A stretch of 18,713 nt of DNA, taken from JAFGJQ01 sp964586145 (lineage in GTDB: Bacteria; Planctomycetota; Phycisphaerae; UBA1845). Of the stretch, positions 7,775 to 18,646 are shown one piece after another. A program made the position numbers and the translations under genes. Every line of letters begins with the position of its first letter. Position 1 is the first letter of the stretch. The DNA lies in contig CAZPHH010000090.1 in assembly GCA_964586145.1 (NCBI GenBank), positions 1-18,713 of the forward strand, in the 5' to 3' direction. Below the pieces are notes generated by a model. The model saw nothing but the letters and a program-made list of their open reading frames with translations, did not search any database and had not been told where the DNA came from.

Positions 7775-7792
7775 AAAAAGGGCCCTCAGGCC
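7775..7792 (-). terminator. Weak hairpin plus T-run after pilC
   Basis: On the minus strand, GGCC-TGAG-GGCC is followed by C and TTTTT, starting 5 bases after the pilC stop codon. The stem is only 4 bp, so at most it would terminate partially. It could set the ratio between the assembly genes upstream and the pseudopilins downstream. It may also be chance. Confidence 0.25.
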
Positions 7793-7796
7793 GAAA

Positions 7797-9071
7797 TCAA
7801 TCCATGCCGCCGCCGTCGCCGCCGGAGACCGAGGAGATCAGTGCCACCAGGGGCATGAACAGGGCGACCACGATAAAGCCGCACAGCACGCCCAGGACCA
7901 CCACCATCACCGGTTCCAGCAGGGAGACGAGGCCGCCCACCAGCGTTTCGACTTCCTCGTCGTAGTTGTCGGCGACCTTCATGAGCATCTTGTCGAGCTC
8001 GCCCGTCTCCTCTCCCACGTCGATCATGTTCACCACGATGCCGTCGCACACTTTGGACGCCCGCAGCGGGGCGGCAAAGCTGTCGCCCTCGCGAATGCGG
8101 TCGTGCACCGTGCCCAGGGCCTTGGCGTACACCTCGTTTCCCGAGGTCTCCTTGGTGATGTTGATCGCCTCCAGGATGGGCACACCGGCGTTGATGAGCG
8201 TGCCCAGGGTCCGCGTGAAGCGGGCGACCGCCGTCTTCTCGAGAATCTGCCCCAGGATGGGCAACTTCAGGACGATCGTGTCGATCACCATCCGCCCGCC
8301 CTTGGACTGCTTGAGCAGCTTGAGGAACAGGAAGATCCCCAGCGGACTGAGCAGCACCACCGCCCAGCCCGGCGGCCGGCCCGACACGAACCAGTCCGAG
8401 ACGGCGATGAGGAACTTCGTGACGCCGGGCAGCGGCACCCCGAAGTCCATGAAGATGTCCTTGAACTTCGGCACGACGACCACCATGATGCCGGAGACGA
8501 TACCCACCGCGAACGCGATGACCACGGTCGGGTAGATCATGGCGCCCACGACCTTGCGTTTGAGCCGCTGGGCCTTCTCCATGAAGTCCGCCAGGCGCAG
8601 CAGAATCACGTCCAGCACGCCGCCCGTCTCGCCCGCCGCCACCATGTTCACGTAAAGCCGGTTGAAGGCCTTGGGGTGCTTGGCAAACGCCTCCGACAGC
8701 GTGCTGCCGCCCTCGACGTCGTCTGCCACCTGTCGGAGGATGTTCTTGAGCAATCCGGGCTTCTGCTGCTGTTCCAGAATGCGCAGCGACCGAAGGATGG
8801 GCAAACCCGCGTCCTGCAGCGTCGACAACTGGCGCGTGAACTGCGTGATGACCTTGGTGGACACCCTCCCGAACCCGCCGGCGCCGGCCGCCTTCTTCTT
8901 GGTGGTCGGACCGGCCTGCGTCTTCTTTTTGCCGCCTTTCTGGCGGATGCGGGTGGGAAAAAACCCCATGGCCCGGATCCGAGCCAGCGCGTCCTCGTTC
9001 GACGCCGCTTCGACCTCGTCCTTGACCGCCTCGCCGGCCTGATTCATGGCCTCATACATGAACGTCGGCAT
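7797..9071 (-). CDS. pilC: PilC/GspF inner-membrane platform protein
   Basis: 424 residues, the normal length for the family. The start MPTFMYEAMNQAGEAV matches the conserved N-terminus of PilC/GspF. Two repeated T2SSF-type helical domains are visible, at about 72-195 and 278-405. Each contains the Phe-Thr-Arg-x-Leu start and a Gly-Glu-x-(Thr)-Gly turn: AAGETGG at 145-151 and GEETGEL at 353-359. Hydrophobic segments lie at about 178-200, 236-252 and 385-412. The protein anchors the ATPases to the growing filament in the cytoplasmic membrane. A Lys/Gly-rich linker (44-66) follows the N-terminal region. Its position directly after pilB and before the pseudopilins is the common order. The symbol gspF would be equally valid. 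A GAGGGCGA ribosome binding site precedes the ATG. Confidence 0.96.
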   Translation of the reverse strand: MPTFMYEAMNQAGEAVKDEVEAASNEDALARIRAMGFFPTRIRQKGGKKKTQAGPTTKKKAAGAGGFGRVSTKVITQFTRQLSTLQDAGLPILRSLRILEQQQKPGLLKNILRQVADDVEGGSTLSEAFAKHPKAFNRLYVNMVAAGETGGVLDVILLRLADFMEKAQRLKRKVVGAMIYPTVVIAFAVGIVSGIMVVVVPKFKDIFMDFGVPLPGVTKFLIAVSDWFVSGRPPGWAVVLLSPLGIFLFLKLLKQSKGGRMVIDTIVLKLPILGQILEKTAVARFTRTLGTLINAGVPILEAINITKETSGNEVYAKALGTVHDRIREGDSFAAPLRASKVCDGIVVNMIDVGEETGELDKMLMKVADNYDEEVETLVGGLVSLLEPVMVVVLGVLCGFIVVALFMPLVALISSVSGGDGGGMD

Positions 9072-9125
9072 GACTCGCCCTCGATTTCATCGCCTCGCCC
9101 CCCCGGTGTCACCGTCGGTCCGCCG

Positions 9126-10871
9126 CTACGCCTCGTCAAAGACGGTCTCCTTGACCACCTCTTCCACGGTGGTCATGCCGTCGTAGATGCCCAGCAGCCC
9201 GACCTCCCGCAGCCGCCGCATCCCCCGCTTGACCGCCTCGACCCGAAGCAGGTTGGAGGACGCATGCCGCATGATCATCTCCCGCAGGTGGTCGTCCAAG
9301 CTCATGATCTCGAACAGCCCCATGCGACCGCGATAGCCGGTGTTGTTGCAGTAATCGCACCCCCGGCCATAGTAGAGCGTGCGGTTGCCCACATCCTCCG
9401 GCTTCAGGCCCAGCTCCATCAGCATCTCTTCCGACGGCTTGAACTCGGTCTTGCAGTTCTCACAGATCCGCCGGACGAGCCGCTGGGCCACGATGGCTTC
9501 CAGCGTGGCTGTAATCAGGAACGGTTCCAGCCCCAGGTCGAGCAGTCGCGCAATGCTGGAAGGCGCATCGTTCGTATGGAGAGTGGTGAATACCAGGTGT
9601 CCGGTCAACGAAGCCTGGACGGAGATCTGTGCCGTTTCCAGGTCACGGACCTCCCCGACGAGGATGATGTCCGGATCCTGGCGCAGGAAGCTCCGGAGGG
9701 CCCGGGCGAAGGTCATGCCCACCTCCGTCCGCATCTGGCACTGGACGAGCCCGTCGATGTCGTATTCCACGGGGTCTTCGGCGGTCAGGATTTTCACGTC
9801 GGGCTTGTTCAGCTCGGCCAGGGCGGCGTACAGGGTGGTCGTCTTTCCGGACCCGGTGGGGCCGGTGTTGACGATGATGCCGTTGGGCTTGCGGATGAGC
9901 TGGCGGAAGGCGACGAGGTCATCATCCCGCATACCGATGCGGTCCAGGTCCAGGGACACGTTGGCCCGGTCCAGCACACGCATGACGATGCTCTCTCCGA
10001 ACATGGTGGGCAGCACCGACACCCGCAGGTCGACGGGGTTTCCGCCGACGACCAGTTCGATACGGCCGTCCTGGGGCATGCGGCGTTCGGCGATGTCCAG
10101 GTTGGCCATGACCTTGATACGCGAGGCGATGGCCATGGCGATGTGCCGGGGCGGCGGGATCATGGCATAGAGCACGCCGTCGATGCGGTATCGCATCTGG
10201 AACTCGTTCTCGAACGGTTCGAAGTGGACGTCCGACGCCTTGTCCCGAATGGCCTGCAGCAGCACCAGGTTCAGCAGCTTCTTGACCGGGTTCGACTCGG
10301 CGAGTTCCTTCAGTTCGTCCAGATCGATGCTCGCGCCGCGACCCTCGAACTTGGCCAGGTTCTCGTCCCCGGAAATCTCATCAATCAGCCCGGAGATCGA
10401 ATCGGCCGCGTCCTCGGGGTAGTACCGGTCCAGGGCGGACTGGAGCGTGTCCGGCGGGGTGATGGCGGCGCGGACGTTGTACCCCATGAGCGTGGCCAGG
10501 TCGTCGGTGGCCTGGAAGTTGTCCGGGCTGGCCATGGCGATGCGGAGCGTGTTCGAGCTCGGGTCGTAGTCAAAGGGAATCACCCGATACGTGGTGGCCA
10601 TCTGGGCCGGGATGAGATGGATGGTTTCCGCGGGGATGTCCATCTCGTTGAGGTTGACGATCCCCATGCCGGCCTGCAGGGCCAAGGCGGTGTTAAGGTC
10701 CTCCTCGGTGATCTTCCCCATGTCGACGAGGATGCGCCCGACGGGTCCCTTCTGCCGCTTCTGGATCGCCAGGGCTTCATGGACGTCCGGACGCCGGATC
10801 TTGCCCATTTTGATGAGGATTCGCCCGAGTTTCTGCCCGCGGAACTGGTCGGGGTTGTAGGTCTTGCTCAT
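9126..10871 (-). CDS. pilB: PilB/GspE assembly ATPase (second copy)
   Basis: 581 residues, full length. The N-terminus has two tandem MshEN-type motifs (about 14-37 and 43-66: GRILIKMGKI and GRILVDMGKI, each ending in Ala-Leu-x-x-Gln). In this family such motifs bind cyclic di-GMP. The catalytic part has Walker A GPTGSGKTT (337-345), Asp box LTAEDPVEY (362-370), Walker B IILVGEVRD (402-410) and His box TGHLVFTTLHTNDA (423-436). A tetracysteine zinc site is formed by Cys470/473 and Cys505/508. All ATPase motifs are intact, so it should power pseudopilin extraction and filament extension from the cytoplasmic face. It lies between pilT and pilC with gaps of 56 and 54 bases. The ATG has a GGAG ribosome binding site about 9 bases upstream. 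Whether to call it PilB or GspE cannot be decided from sequence alone. Confidence 0.95.
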   Translation of the reverse strand: MSKTYNPDQFRGQKLGRILIKMGKIRRPDVHEALAIQKRQKGPVGRILVDMGKITEEDLNTALALQAGMGIVNLNEMDIPAETIHLIPAQMATTYRVIPFDYDPSSNTLRIAMASPDNFQATDDLATLMGYNVRAAITPPDTLQSALDRYYPEDAADSISGLIDEISGDENLAKFEGRGASIDLDELKELAESNPVKKLLNLVLLQAIRDKASDVHFEPFENEFQMRYRIDGVLYAMIPPPRHIAMAIASRIKVMANLDIAERRMPQDGRIELVVGGNPVDLRVSVLPTMFGESIVMRVLDRANVSLDLDRIGMRDDDLVAFRQLIRKPNGIIVNTGPTGSGKTTTLYAALAELNKPDVKILTAEDPVEYDIDGLVQCQMRTEVGMTFARALRSFLRQDPDIILVGEVRDLETAQISVQASLTGHLVFTTLHTNDAPSSIARLLDLGLEPFLITATLEAIVAQRLVRRICENCKTEFKPSEEMLMELGLKPEDVGNRTLYYGRGCDYCNNTGYRGRMGLFEIMSLDDHLREMIMRHASSNLLRVEAVKRGMRRLREVGLLGIYDGMTTVEEVVKETVFDEA

Positions 10872-10927
10872 GATCGTCGTCTCCGGCCGCCTGCGCCGGC
10901 CGTCCGGTGCGTCGGATTCCCGGTTCG

Positions 10928-12064
10928 TCAGGCCCGGAGGATGTCTTCGTCGTCCAGCCGTTTCTTCTCTTCGCCCTCGCCCGTGACGGCCTGCCCGCGG
11001 CGGTGCGCGTCAATCTTGTCCTGCATGTCGCCCGGGCGGCGGCTCTTGTCGACCGCCTCATGGGCGTCGATCTTGCCCTCGGCGTACAAAGTCCAGAGGT
11101 GCTCGTCGAGCAACTGCATGCCGTACTTCTTCCCGGTCTGGATGGCGGAATCCACACGGTAGGTCTTGTTCTCGCGGATCAGGTTGGAGATGGCGGGCGT
11201 GACCACCATGAACTCGTAGGCGGCCACCATGCCCTTGGGCAGCTTGGGGCAGAGGGCCTGCGAAAGCACCGCAATCAGGTTGGTGGAAAGCTGGACGCGA
11301 ATCTGCTCCTGCTGGTCCACCGGGAAGGCGTCGATAATCCGGTTCACCGTGCCCTGGCAGCCCGTGGTATGCACGGTGCTGAACACCAAGTGGCCCGTTT
11401 CGGCGGCCCGGATGGCCGACTCCATCGTCTCCAGGTCGCGCAGCTCGCCCACCAGAATCACGTCCGGGTCCTGCCGCAGCACGCGTCGCAGGGCCTCGGC
11501 GAAGCTGGGCACGTCCACGCCAACCTCGCGCTGGTTGACCAGCGACTTCTTGTGGTTGTGGTAGTACTCGATGGGGTCCTCGACCGTCACGATGTGGCGG
11601 TCGAAGTTTATGTTGATGTAGTTGAGCATCGAGGCGAGGGTGGTGGTCTTGCCGGACCCGGTAGGTCCGGTGACCAGGAACAGCCCGCGAGGCCGGCGGC
11701 ACAGCGCCCGGCAGATCTTCGGCAGGCCGATCTCCTCGAAGCTGAGCAGGCGGGAGGGAATCAGCCGAAGCACCAGGGCCAGGTGGCCCTTCTGCCGGAA
11801 GACCGAGACGCGGAACCGGCCGGCGTCGCCGAAGGCGAACCCGAAGTCCGTCCCGCCCTCCTCCTGGATTTCCTGCTGGTTGCGTTCCGGCGTGATCGAC
11901 TTCATCAGGGCCGTCGTATCCTCCGGCTCCAGCACCTTGGTCTCCAGGGCGCGCAGGTGCCCGTGGAGGCGGATGACGGGAGGCTGTCCCACCGTCAGGT
12001 GAAGGTCGGACGCCCCCTGCTTGATCACCGTCTCGAGCAATCGGTCAATATGAAGTGAAGCCAT
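10928..12064 (-). CDS. pilT: PilT-family retraction ATPase
   Basis: 378 residues, typical of PilT and clearly shorter than PilB because it lacks the MshEN and zinc regions. Visible motifs are the N-terminal GASDLHLTVG (17-26), Walker A GPTGSGKTT (133-141), Asp box VTVEDPIEY (159-167), NQREVG (177-182), Walker B VILVGELRD (202-210) and AAETGHLVFSTVHT (220-233). The last matches the PilT-specific His box. PilT hexamers depolymerise type IV pili, so its presence argues for a retractile pilus rather than a pure secretion pseudopilus. PilU-like or other accessory roles cannot be excluded. The C-terminal tail after about 340 is charged (RRPGDMQDK, GEGEEKKRLDDED) and longer than the usual end. The ribosome binding site is weak (TAGGT). 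Confidence 0.95.
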   Translation of the reverse strand: MASLHIDRLLETVIKQGASDLHLTVGQPPVIRLHGHLRALETKVLEPEDTTALMKSITPERNQQEIQEEGGTDFGFAFGDAGRFRVSVFRQKGHLALVLRLIPSRLLSFEEIGLPKICRALCRRPRGLFLVTGPTGSGKTTTLASMLNYININFDRHIVTVEDPIEYYHNHKKSLVNQREVGVDVPSFAEALRRVLRQDPDVILVGELRDLETMESAIRAAETGHLVFSTVHTTGCQGTVNRIIDAFPVDQQEQIRVQLSTNLIAVLSQALCPKLPKGMVAAYEFMVVTPAISNLIRENKTYRVDSAIQTGKKYGMQLLDEHLWTLYAEGKIDAHEAVDKSRRPGDMQDKIDAHRRGQAVTGEGEEKKRLDDEDILRA

Positions 12065-12136
12065 GCATACCTACCCACGCGGCATTCCGGCACCGCTCGA
12101 CCCGTCGGCTCCGCTGTCCGGCGCGGACACCGACAC

Positions 12137-13870
12137 TCACTCCTCTTCACCCGGCTCGCCCACCAGGCCCTCGGCCTGGGTGATGCGGGCCACTTCCGCC
12201 GCGGTTGTCGCGCCCCGGAGAATCTTGATCTTCCCGTCTTCCAGCAGGTTCCTCATGCCCGCCGCCCGGGCCGCTTTGCGCATCTGGGAGGCCGGCGCCC
12301 GGTTGAACGCCAGCTCCCGCAACTCGGCCGTCATGCTCAGCATCTCGAAGATGCCCTGTCGCCCGCGGTAGCCGGTGCCGCCGCAGCTTTTGCACCCGGC
12401 CCCCTTGTGCAGCGTTCGGCCTTCCAGCTCCCGATCGGTGAATCCCAGCAGCCGGAGGACGAACTTGTCCGGCGTCGGGTCCTCGACCTTGCAGTCCTTG
12501 CAGATCAGGCGGATGAGACGCTGTGCCATGATGGCCTGAATGGCGCTGGCCACCAGGAACGGCTTGATGCCGATATCGATCAGACGGGTGATGGCGGACG
12601 GGGCGTCGTTCGTGTGCAGCGTGCTGAAGACCAGGTGCCCGGTCAGGGCCGCCTGAATCGCCACGTCCCCCACCTCGCGGTCCCGAATTTCGCCCACCAG
12701 GATGATGTTGGGGGCCTGACGAAGCATGGCCCGCAGGATTCGGGCGAAGCTCAGCCCGATCTCCTCCTTGACCTGGCATTGATTCATCCCCGTGAAGTTG
12801 TACTCCACCGGGTCTTCCGCCGTAATGATCTTCTTGTCCGGCCGGTTCAACTCCTGAAGGGCCGAATAGAGGGTGGTCGTTTTGCCCGATCCCGTCGGCC
12901 CGGTGACCAGGAAGATGCCGTTGGGCCGGCGGATGATCTTCTGGAACGCCTCGTAGTTGTCCTGCTCGAATCCCAGGGCCTGGATGCCCACCTGAGCGGA
13001 CTCCGGACGCAGGATACGCAGCACCACACTTTCCCCGTGGTAGGCCGGGCACGCACTGACGCGGAAGTCGATGTCCTTGGAGCCAAACCGCTTCTTGATA
13101 CGCCCGTCCTGGGGCACCCGCCGTTCCGCGATGTCCATGCCGGACATGATCTTAAGGCGGGTGAGCACTGCGCTCTGGATGTTCTTGGGCACGTCGTCCC
13201 GGACGTGGCAGACCCCGTCAATCCGGTATCGTACCCGCACGCGGTCGGCCATCGGCTCAATATGGATGTCGCTTGCCCGGCCTCGCACCGCCTCGCCGAT
13301 GATCATGTCGATCAGCCGGATGACCGGGGCGTCCGGATCGTCGTCGTCCGAAAGCTCGGTCCCGTCCACGCCGTCCAGGTCCACGGACGAGTCGATGGAG
13401 GCGATGGTTTTGCTCATTTCCCGGTCGTCGTGGCCGTGGATGAACGTCTCGATGTAGCGCTTGATCTTGCCCAAGGGGGCCAGGGCGGGGACCACGTCCT
13501 TGGCCAGTCGGAACCGCAGGAGGTCCAGCGTATCCAGGTCCAGGGGGTCCGACACGATGATCTTCAGCCGGTTGCCTTCCAGGGCCATCGGCAGGACCTG
13601 GTGCCGCGTAATCAGGTCGGCCGGCATGAGTTCCTGGACCGTCCGCTTGTCGAGAATCTCCGGATTGTCGAGGTCGATGTATTCGAAGCCGAACTGGGTC
13701 GCGAGGGCTTTGGTCACATCCTCCTCTTCGCACAGCTCGAGCTCGACCAGGGCCTCGCCGATGCGGCGTCCGTTGGCCGTCGCGTAGCGGAGCGCGTCCT
13801 CCAGGGCCGGTTGCTCGATCACGCCCCAACTGACCAGAATCTCGCCAATTTTCTTGCGTCGTCTCGCCAC
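12137..13870 (-). CDS. gspE: GspE/PilB assembly ATPase (first copy)
   Basis: 577 residues from a GTG at 13870. The open frame extends to an ATG at 14011, but that extension is low-complexity Arg/Gly/Ala and covers hairpins, while the GTG has GAGG 6 bases upstream and begins exactly at the conserved domain (ARRRKKIGEILVSWGVIEQ). The N-terminus carries two MshEN-like motifs (about 5-30 and 35-59); the first lacks the final Gln and the second lacks the central Gly, so cyclic di-GMP binding is less certain than in the second ATPase. Motifs are Walker A GPTGSGKTT (324-332), Asp box ITAEDPVEY (349-357), Walker B IILVGEIRD (389-397), His box TGHLVFSTLHTNDA (410-423) and zinc cysteines 457/460 and 493/496. 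An acidic linker (161-180) joins the halves. It is the first gene of the pilus operon. The split of the two ATPases into gspE and pilB is a naming convenience. Confidence 0.94.
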   Translation of the reverse strand: MARRRKKIGEILVSWGVIEQPALEDALRYATANGRRIGEALVELELCEEEDVTKALATQFGFEYIDLDNPEILDKRTVQELMPADLITRHQVLPMALEGNRLKIIVSDPLDLDTLDLLRFRLAKDVVPALAPLGKIKRYIETFIHGHDDREMSKTIASIDSSVDLDGVDGTELSDDDDPDAPVIRLIDMIIGEAVRGRASDIHIEPMADRVRVRYRIDGVCHVRDDVPKNIQSAVLTRLKIMSGMDIAERRVPQDGRIKKRFGSKDIDFRVSACPAYHGESVVLRILRPESAQVGIQALGFEQDNYEAFQKIIRRPNGIFLVTGPTGSGKTTTLYSALQELNRPDKKIITAEDPVEYNFTGMNQCQVKEEIGLSFARILRAMLRQAPNIILVGEIRDREVGDVAIQAALTGHLVFSTLHTNDAPSAITRLIDIGIKPFLVASAIQAIMAQRLIRLICKDCKVEDPTPDKFVLRLLGFTDRELEGRTLHKGAGCKSCGGTGYRGRQGIFEMLSMTAELRELAFNRAPASQMRKAARAAGMRNLLEDGKIKILRGATTAAEVARITQAEGLVGEPGEEE

Positions 13871-13872
13871 GG

Positions 13873-13880
13873 TCTCCCTC
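13873..13880 (-). promoter_or_regulatory. Ribosome binding site deciding the gspE/pilB GTG start
   Basis: GAGGGAGA on the minus strand, with the GAGG core 6 bases before the GTG at 13870. The alternative ATG at 14011 lies in a hairpin-rich stretch. This favours the shorter 577-residue protein. Confidence 0.7.
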
Positions 13881-13914
13881 GATTCGTTGCGGCCCACGGG
13901 GTCGGGCCGCCGTG

Positions 13915-14098
13915 CCGCGGACAACCCGTTGTCCGCGGACCCCCGCGAATGACCCCGGCGGGTCATGCGGGCGGCCAGGGCTGGTATACCGGTCGGAGCC
14001 CCGGCCGGCATCTGTGGCCGGCCACCGGCAGCCGGGAAATTCTACTTCTGCCGCGGCTTCGCATCAAGCCGCGGAGCGCCGGCACGCCCCCGGGGCGT
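13915..14098. other. Cluster of perfect hairpins in the divergent intergenic region
   Basis: The 337 bases between the GTG at 13870 and the ATG at 14208 contain no gene that I can support. They hold at least five inverted repeats: CCGCGGACAAC/GTTGTCCGCGG (13915-13938), ATGACCC/GGGTCAT (13949-13966), CCGGCC/GGCCGG (14001-14021), CCGCGGCTT/AAGCCGCGG (14051-14074) and ACGCCCC/GGGGCGT (14084-14098). They differ in sequence from modules A-C. Possible roles are leader structures for the leftward operon, operators between divergent promoters, or another repeat family. The sequence alone does not decide. Confidence 0.7.
14039..14067 (-). promoter_or_regulatory. Candidate sigma70-type promoter for the pilus operon
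   Basis: On the minus strand, TTGATG (14067-14062), a 17-base spacer and TAGAAT (14044-14039). It would give a leader of about 160 bases before the GTG at 13870, containing several hairpins. The −35 box and spacer overlap the CCGCGGCTT hairpin, so a protein bound there could affect access. The boxes fit well in otherwise GC-rich DNA, but a single match is weak evidence. Confidence 0.4.
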
Positions 14099-14117
14099 TC
14101 GCCTACCGGATGCGTCG

Positions 14118-14145
14118 TTGACAGGTCCCGCCCGGCTCTGATAAT
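14118..14145 (+). promoter_or_regulatory. Candidate sigma70-type promoter for ppdK
   Basis: A perfect TTGACA (14118-14123), a 16-base spacer and GATAAT (14140-14145). The start point would lie near 14152, giving a leader of about 55 bases before the ATG at 14208. Such an AT-rich pair stands out in this high-GC region and is well placed. It lies just to the right of the hairpin cluster. Confidence 0.65.
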
Positions 14146-14193
14146 GGGCCGTTCTGCGTACGGATTGGCGTGAGGAGTCCCCCCAACAGGAAC

Positions 14194-14200
14194 GGAAGGG
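14194..14200 (+). promoter_or_regulatory. Ribosome binding site of ppdK
   Basis: GGAAGGG 7 bases before the ATG at 14208. It supports this start. Confidence 0.75.
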
Positions 14201-14207
14201 TCGATCA

Positions 14208-17138
<2,931 letters not shown>

Positions 17139-17147
17139 TACCCGTGC

Positions 17148-17166
17148 CATTGCTCCGTGAGCAATG
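17148..17166 (+). other. Small hairpin after ppdK
   Basis: CATTGCTC and GAGCAATG form an 8-bp stem with a 3-base loop, 9 bases after the ppdK stop. No T-run follows. It may protect the 3' end of the mRNA or work with the larger hairpin next to it. Confidence 0.5.
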
Positions 17167-17172
17167 CACACA

Positions 17173-17216
17173 CACACGGGTGCGCCGCACCGGTTGACGG
17201 GCGGCGCACCCGTGTG
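17173..17216 (+). terminator. Strong hairpin between ppdK and the permease
   Basis: A perfect 16-bp GC-rich stem (17173-17188 with 17201-17216) and a 12-base loop, followed only by CCTTT. The stem strength and position suggest a transcription terminator for ppdK. The short T-run makes it non-canonical, and the inverted repeat would be just as strong on the opposite strand. Confidence 0.55.
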
Positions 17217-17254
17217 CCTTTGGGCAAGGGGCGCCGACCCTCACATGCACGCCC

Positions 17255-18469
17255 ATGGAACTGACCATTCCTCTGGTCTTTCTGCTCGTCTACGCCGGCA
17301 TGATGCTCGGCCGCTTTCCCGGTCTGGCGCTTGACCGCACCGGCATCGCGCTGCTGGGCGCCATCGTGCTCATCGTCACGGACCAGGTGCATCTGGCGGA
17401 TGCCTGGACCGCGATCGACGTGCCGACCATCGGCCTGCTGTTCGGCTTGATGGTCGTCTCGGCCCAGTTTCGGCTGGGCGGATTCTACACCGCCGTCACC
17501 CGCCGCATCTCCGCCGCCGACATGAGGCCCGTGGTGCTCCTGGGCGTCATGATGGCCGTGGCCGGCCTGCTTTCCGCCCTCCTGGCCAACGACATCGTGT
17601 GCCTGGCCGTCGCCCCGCTGCTGGTCGAGGCCTGCGCCCGGCGGGGGCTTCATCCCGTTCCGCACCTGCTGGGGCTGGCCTGCGCGTCGAACATCGGCTC
17701 GGCCGCCACGCTGATCGGGAACCCGCAGAACATGCTGATCGGCCAGACGATTCAACTGCCGTTCGCCGCGTACCTGCTGGACGGCGGCGTGCCGGCCGCC
17801 TTGGGCCTGGTGGCCGCCTGGGGAATCATCGCCTGGCTCTACGCCGGCAAGTGGCACGCCGCGACCCCCGTGCCGCACGTGGAAGCTCCGACGTTCAACT
17901 CCTGGCAATCCGCCAAGGGCGCGGTCATCCTCATCCTTCTGGTGGCGGGGTTCCTGGCGGCGCCGGTGCCGCGGGAAGTGCTGGCCCTGGCCGCCGCCGG
18001 CATGATCCTGGCCAGCCGCCGGATGCATTCCCACAAAATGCTGGGTCTGGTGGACTGGCAGTTGCTGGTGCTGTTTGCGGCCCTGTTTATCGTCAATCAT
18101 GCGCTGCAGGCATCGGGCCTGACGGACCAGGCGGTGACTCGGCTGGGCGCCGCCGGGATCGATGTCACGCACCCCGGCTGCCTGTTCGGTGTCACGGTGG
18201 TGCTCTCGAACCTGGTGTCCAACGTGCCGGCCGTGATGCTTCTGCTGCCGGCGGCCACGCACCCACTGGCCGGCCCCGTGCTGGCGCTGGCAAGCACGCT
18301 GGCCGGCAACCTGCTGATCGTGGGCAGCATCGCGAACATCATCGTGGTGGATCAGGCCGCACGGCTGGGCGTGCGCATCAGTTGGCGCGAACACGCGCGC
18401 ACCGGCATCCCTGTTACACTTGCCACTCTGGCCATCGCCGCCGCCTGGCTGGCGCTGCTCGCGCAGTGA
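17255..18469 (+). CDS. ArsB/NhaD/SLC13-type ion permease
   Basis: 404 residues, almost entirely hydrophobic, with roughly ten or more membrane segments, so it is an integral inner-membrane carrier. Motifs typical of the ion transporter superfamily occur in two halves: SALLANDIVCLAVAPLL (107-123), SNIGSAATLIGNPQN (145-159), then LSNLVSNVPAVMLL (317-330) and GNLLIVGSIANIIVV (351-365). These resemble YbiR and ArsB-like permeases that move anions or exchange ions. The actual substrate (arsenite, sulfate, a dicarboxylate or Na+/H+) cannot be read from the sequence, and no arsR, arsC or similar partner gene is next to it. The start at 17255 has no clear ribosome binding site. It lies 116 bases after ppdK, beyond a strong hairpin, so it may be transcribed separately. 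A repeat array begins about 40 bases after its stop. Confidence 0.85.
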   Translation: MELTIPLVFLLVYAGMMLGRFPGLALDRTGIALLGAIVLIVTDQVHLADAWTAIDVPTIGLLFGLMVVSAQFRLGGFYTAVTRRISAADMRPVVLLGVMMAVAGLLSALLANDIVCLAVAPLLVEACARRGLHPVPHLLGLACASNIGSAATLIGNPQNMLIGQTIQLPFAAYLLDGGVPAALGLVAAWGIIAWLYAGKWHAATPVPHVEAPTFNSWQSAKGAVILILLVAGFLAAPVPREVLALAAAGMILASRRMHSHKMLGLVDWQLLVLFAALFIVNHALQASGLTDQAVTRLGAAGIDVTHPGCLFGVTVVLSNLVSNVPAVMLLLPAATHPLAGPVLALASTLAGNLLIVGSIANIIVVDQAARLGVRISWREHARTGIPVTLATLAIAAAWLALLAQ

Positions 18470-18508
18470 CGCACGGCGCGGGCGTCATGGGCAACCCAAG
18501 CGGCGGAA

Positions 18509-18581
18509 GACCGGCTGGAAAGCCGGTCCCACAAAGACAAGCGGATCCCACGAAACAGGAGTAGGATCCGCCGTGCGGACC
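18509..18581. repeat. Module A hairpin followed by module B
   Basis: Module A has stem GACCGGCT (18509-18516), loop GGAA and AGCCGGTC (18521-18528), followed by CCCACAAAG. Module B has GATCCGC and GCGGACC around 18565-18581, preceded by GGAGTAG. The order and spacing match the reverse complement of the array at 4529-4887. Confidence 0.9.
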
Positions 18582-18589
18582 AATCCTGC

Positions 18590-18640
18590 AGCCCAAAGCT
18601 CGCCACAGCGAGTCGCCGGGGCGACGTACAGCCCACAGCC
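18590..18640. repeat. Module C double hairpin, second copy
   Basis: CTCGC/GCGAG with loop CACA (18599-18612), then GTCGCC/GGCGAC with loop GG (18612-18625), flanked by CAGCCCAAAG and CAGCCCACAGCC. It matches the copy at 2970-3038 over the whole double stem. Confidence 0.88.
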
Positions 18641-18646
18641 TCCCAA

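Noticed and set aside
6912..11162. Very long plus-strand open frame of 1416 codons
   Set aside because: It runs antisense to pilC, pilB, the start of pilT and a pseudopilin, all with clear conserved motifs. Its product is rich in His, Arg, Gly and Asp in the manner of GC-rich shadow frames and shows no domain.
13871..14011. N-terminal extension of the first ATPase from the ATG at 14011
   Set aside because: The extension is low-complexity and covers hairpins. The GTG at 13870 has a ribosome binding site and starts exactly at the conserved domain.
12407..14173. Plus-strand open frame of 588 codons
   Set aside because: Antisense to the first ATPase gene, whose Walker and zinc motifs are clear.
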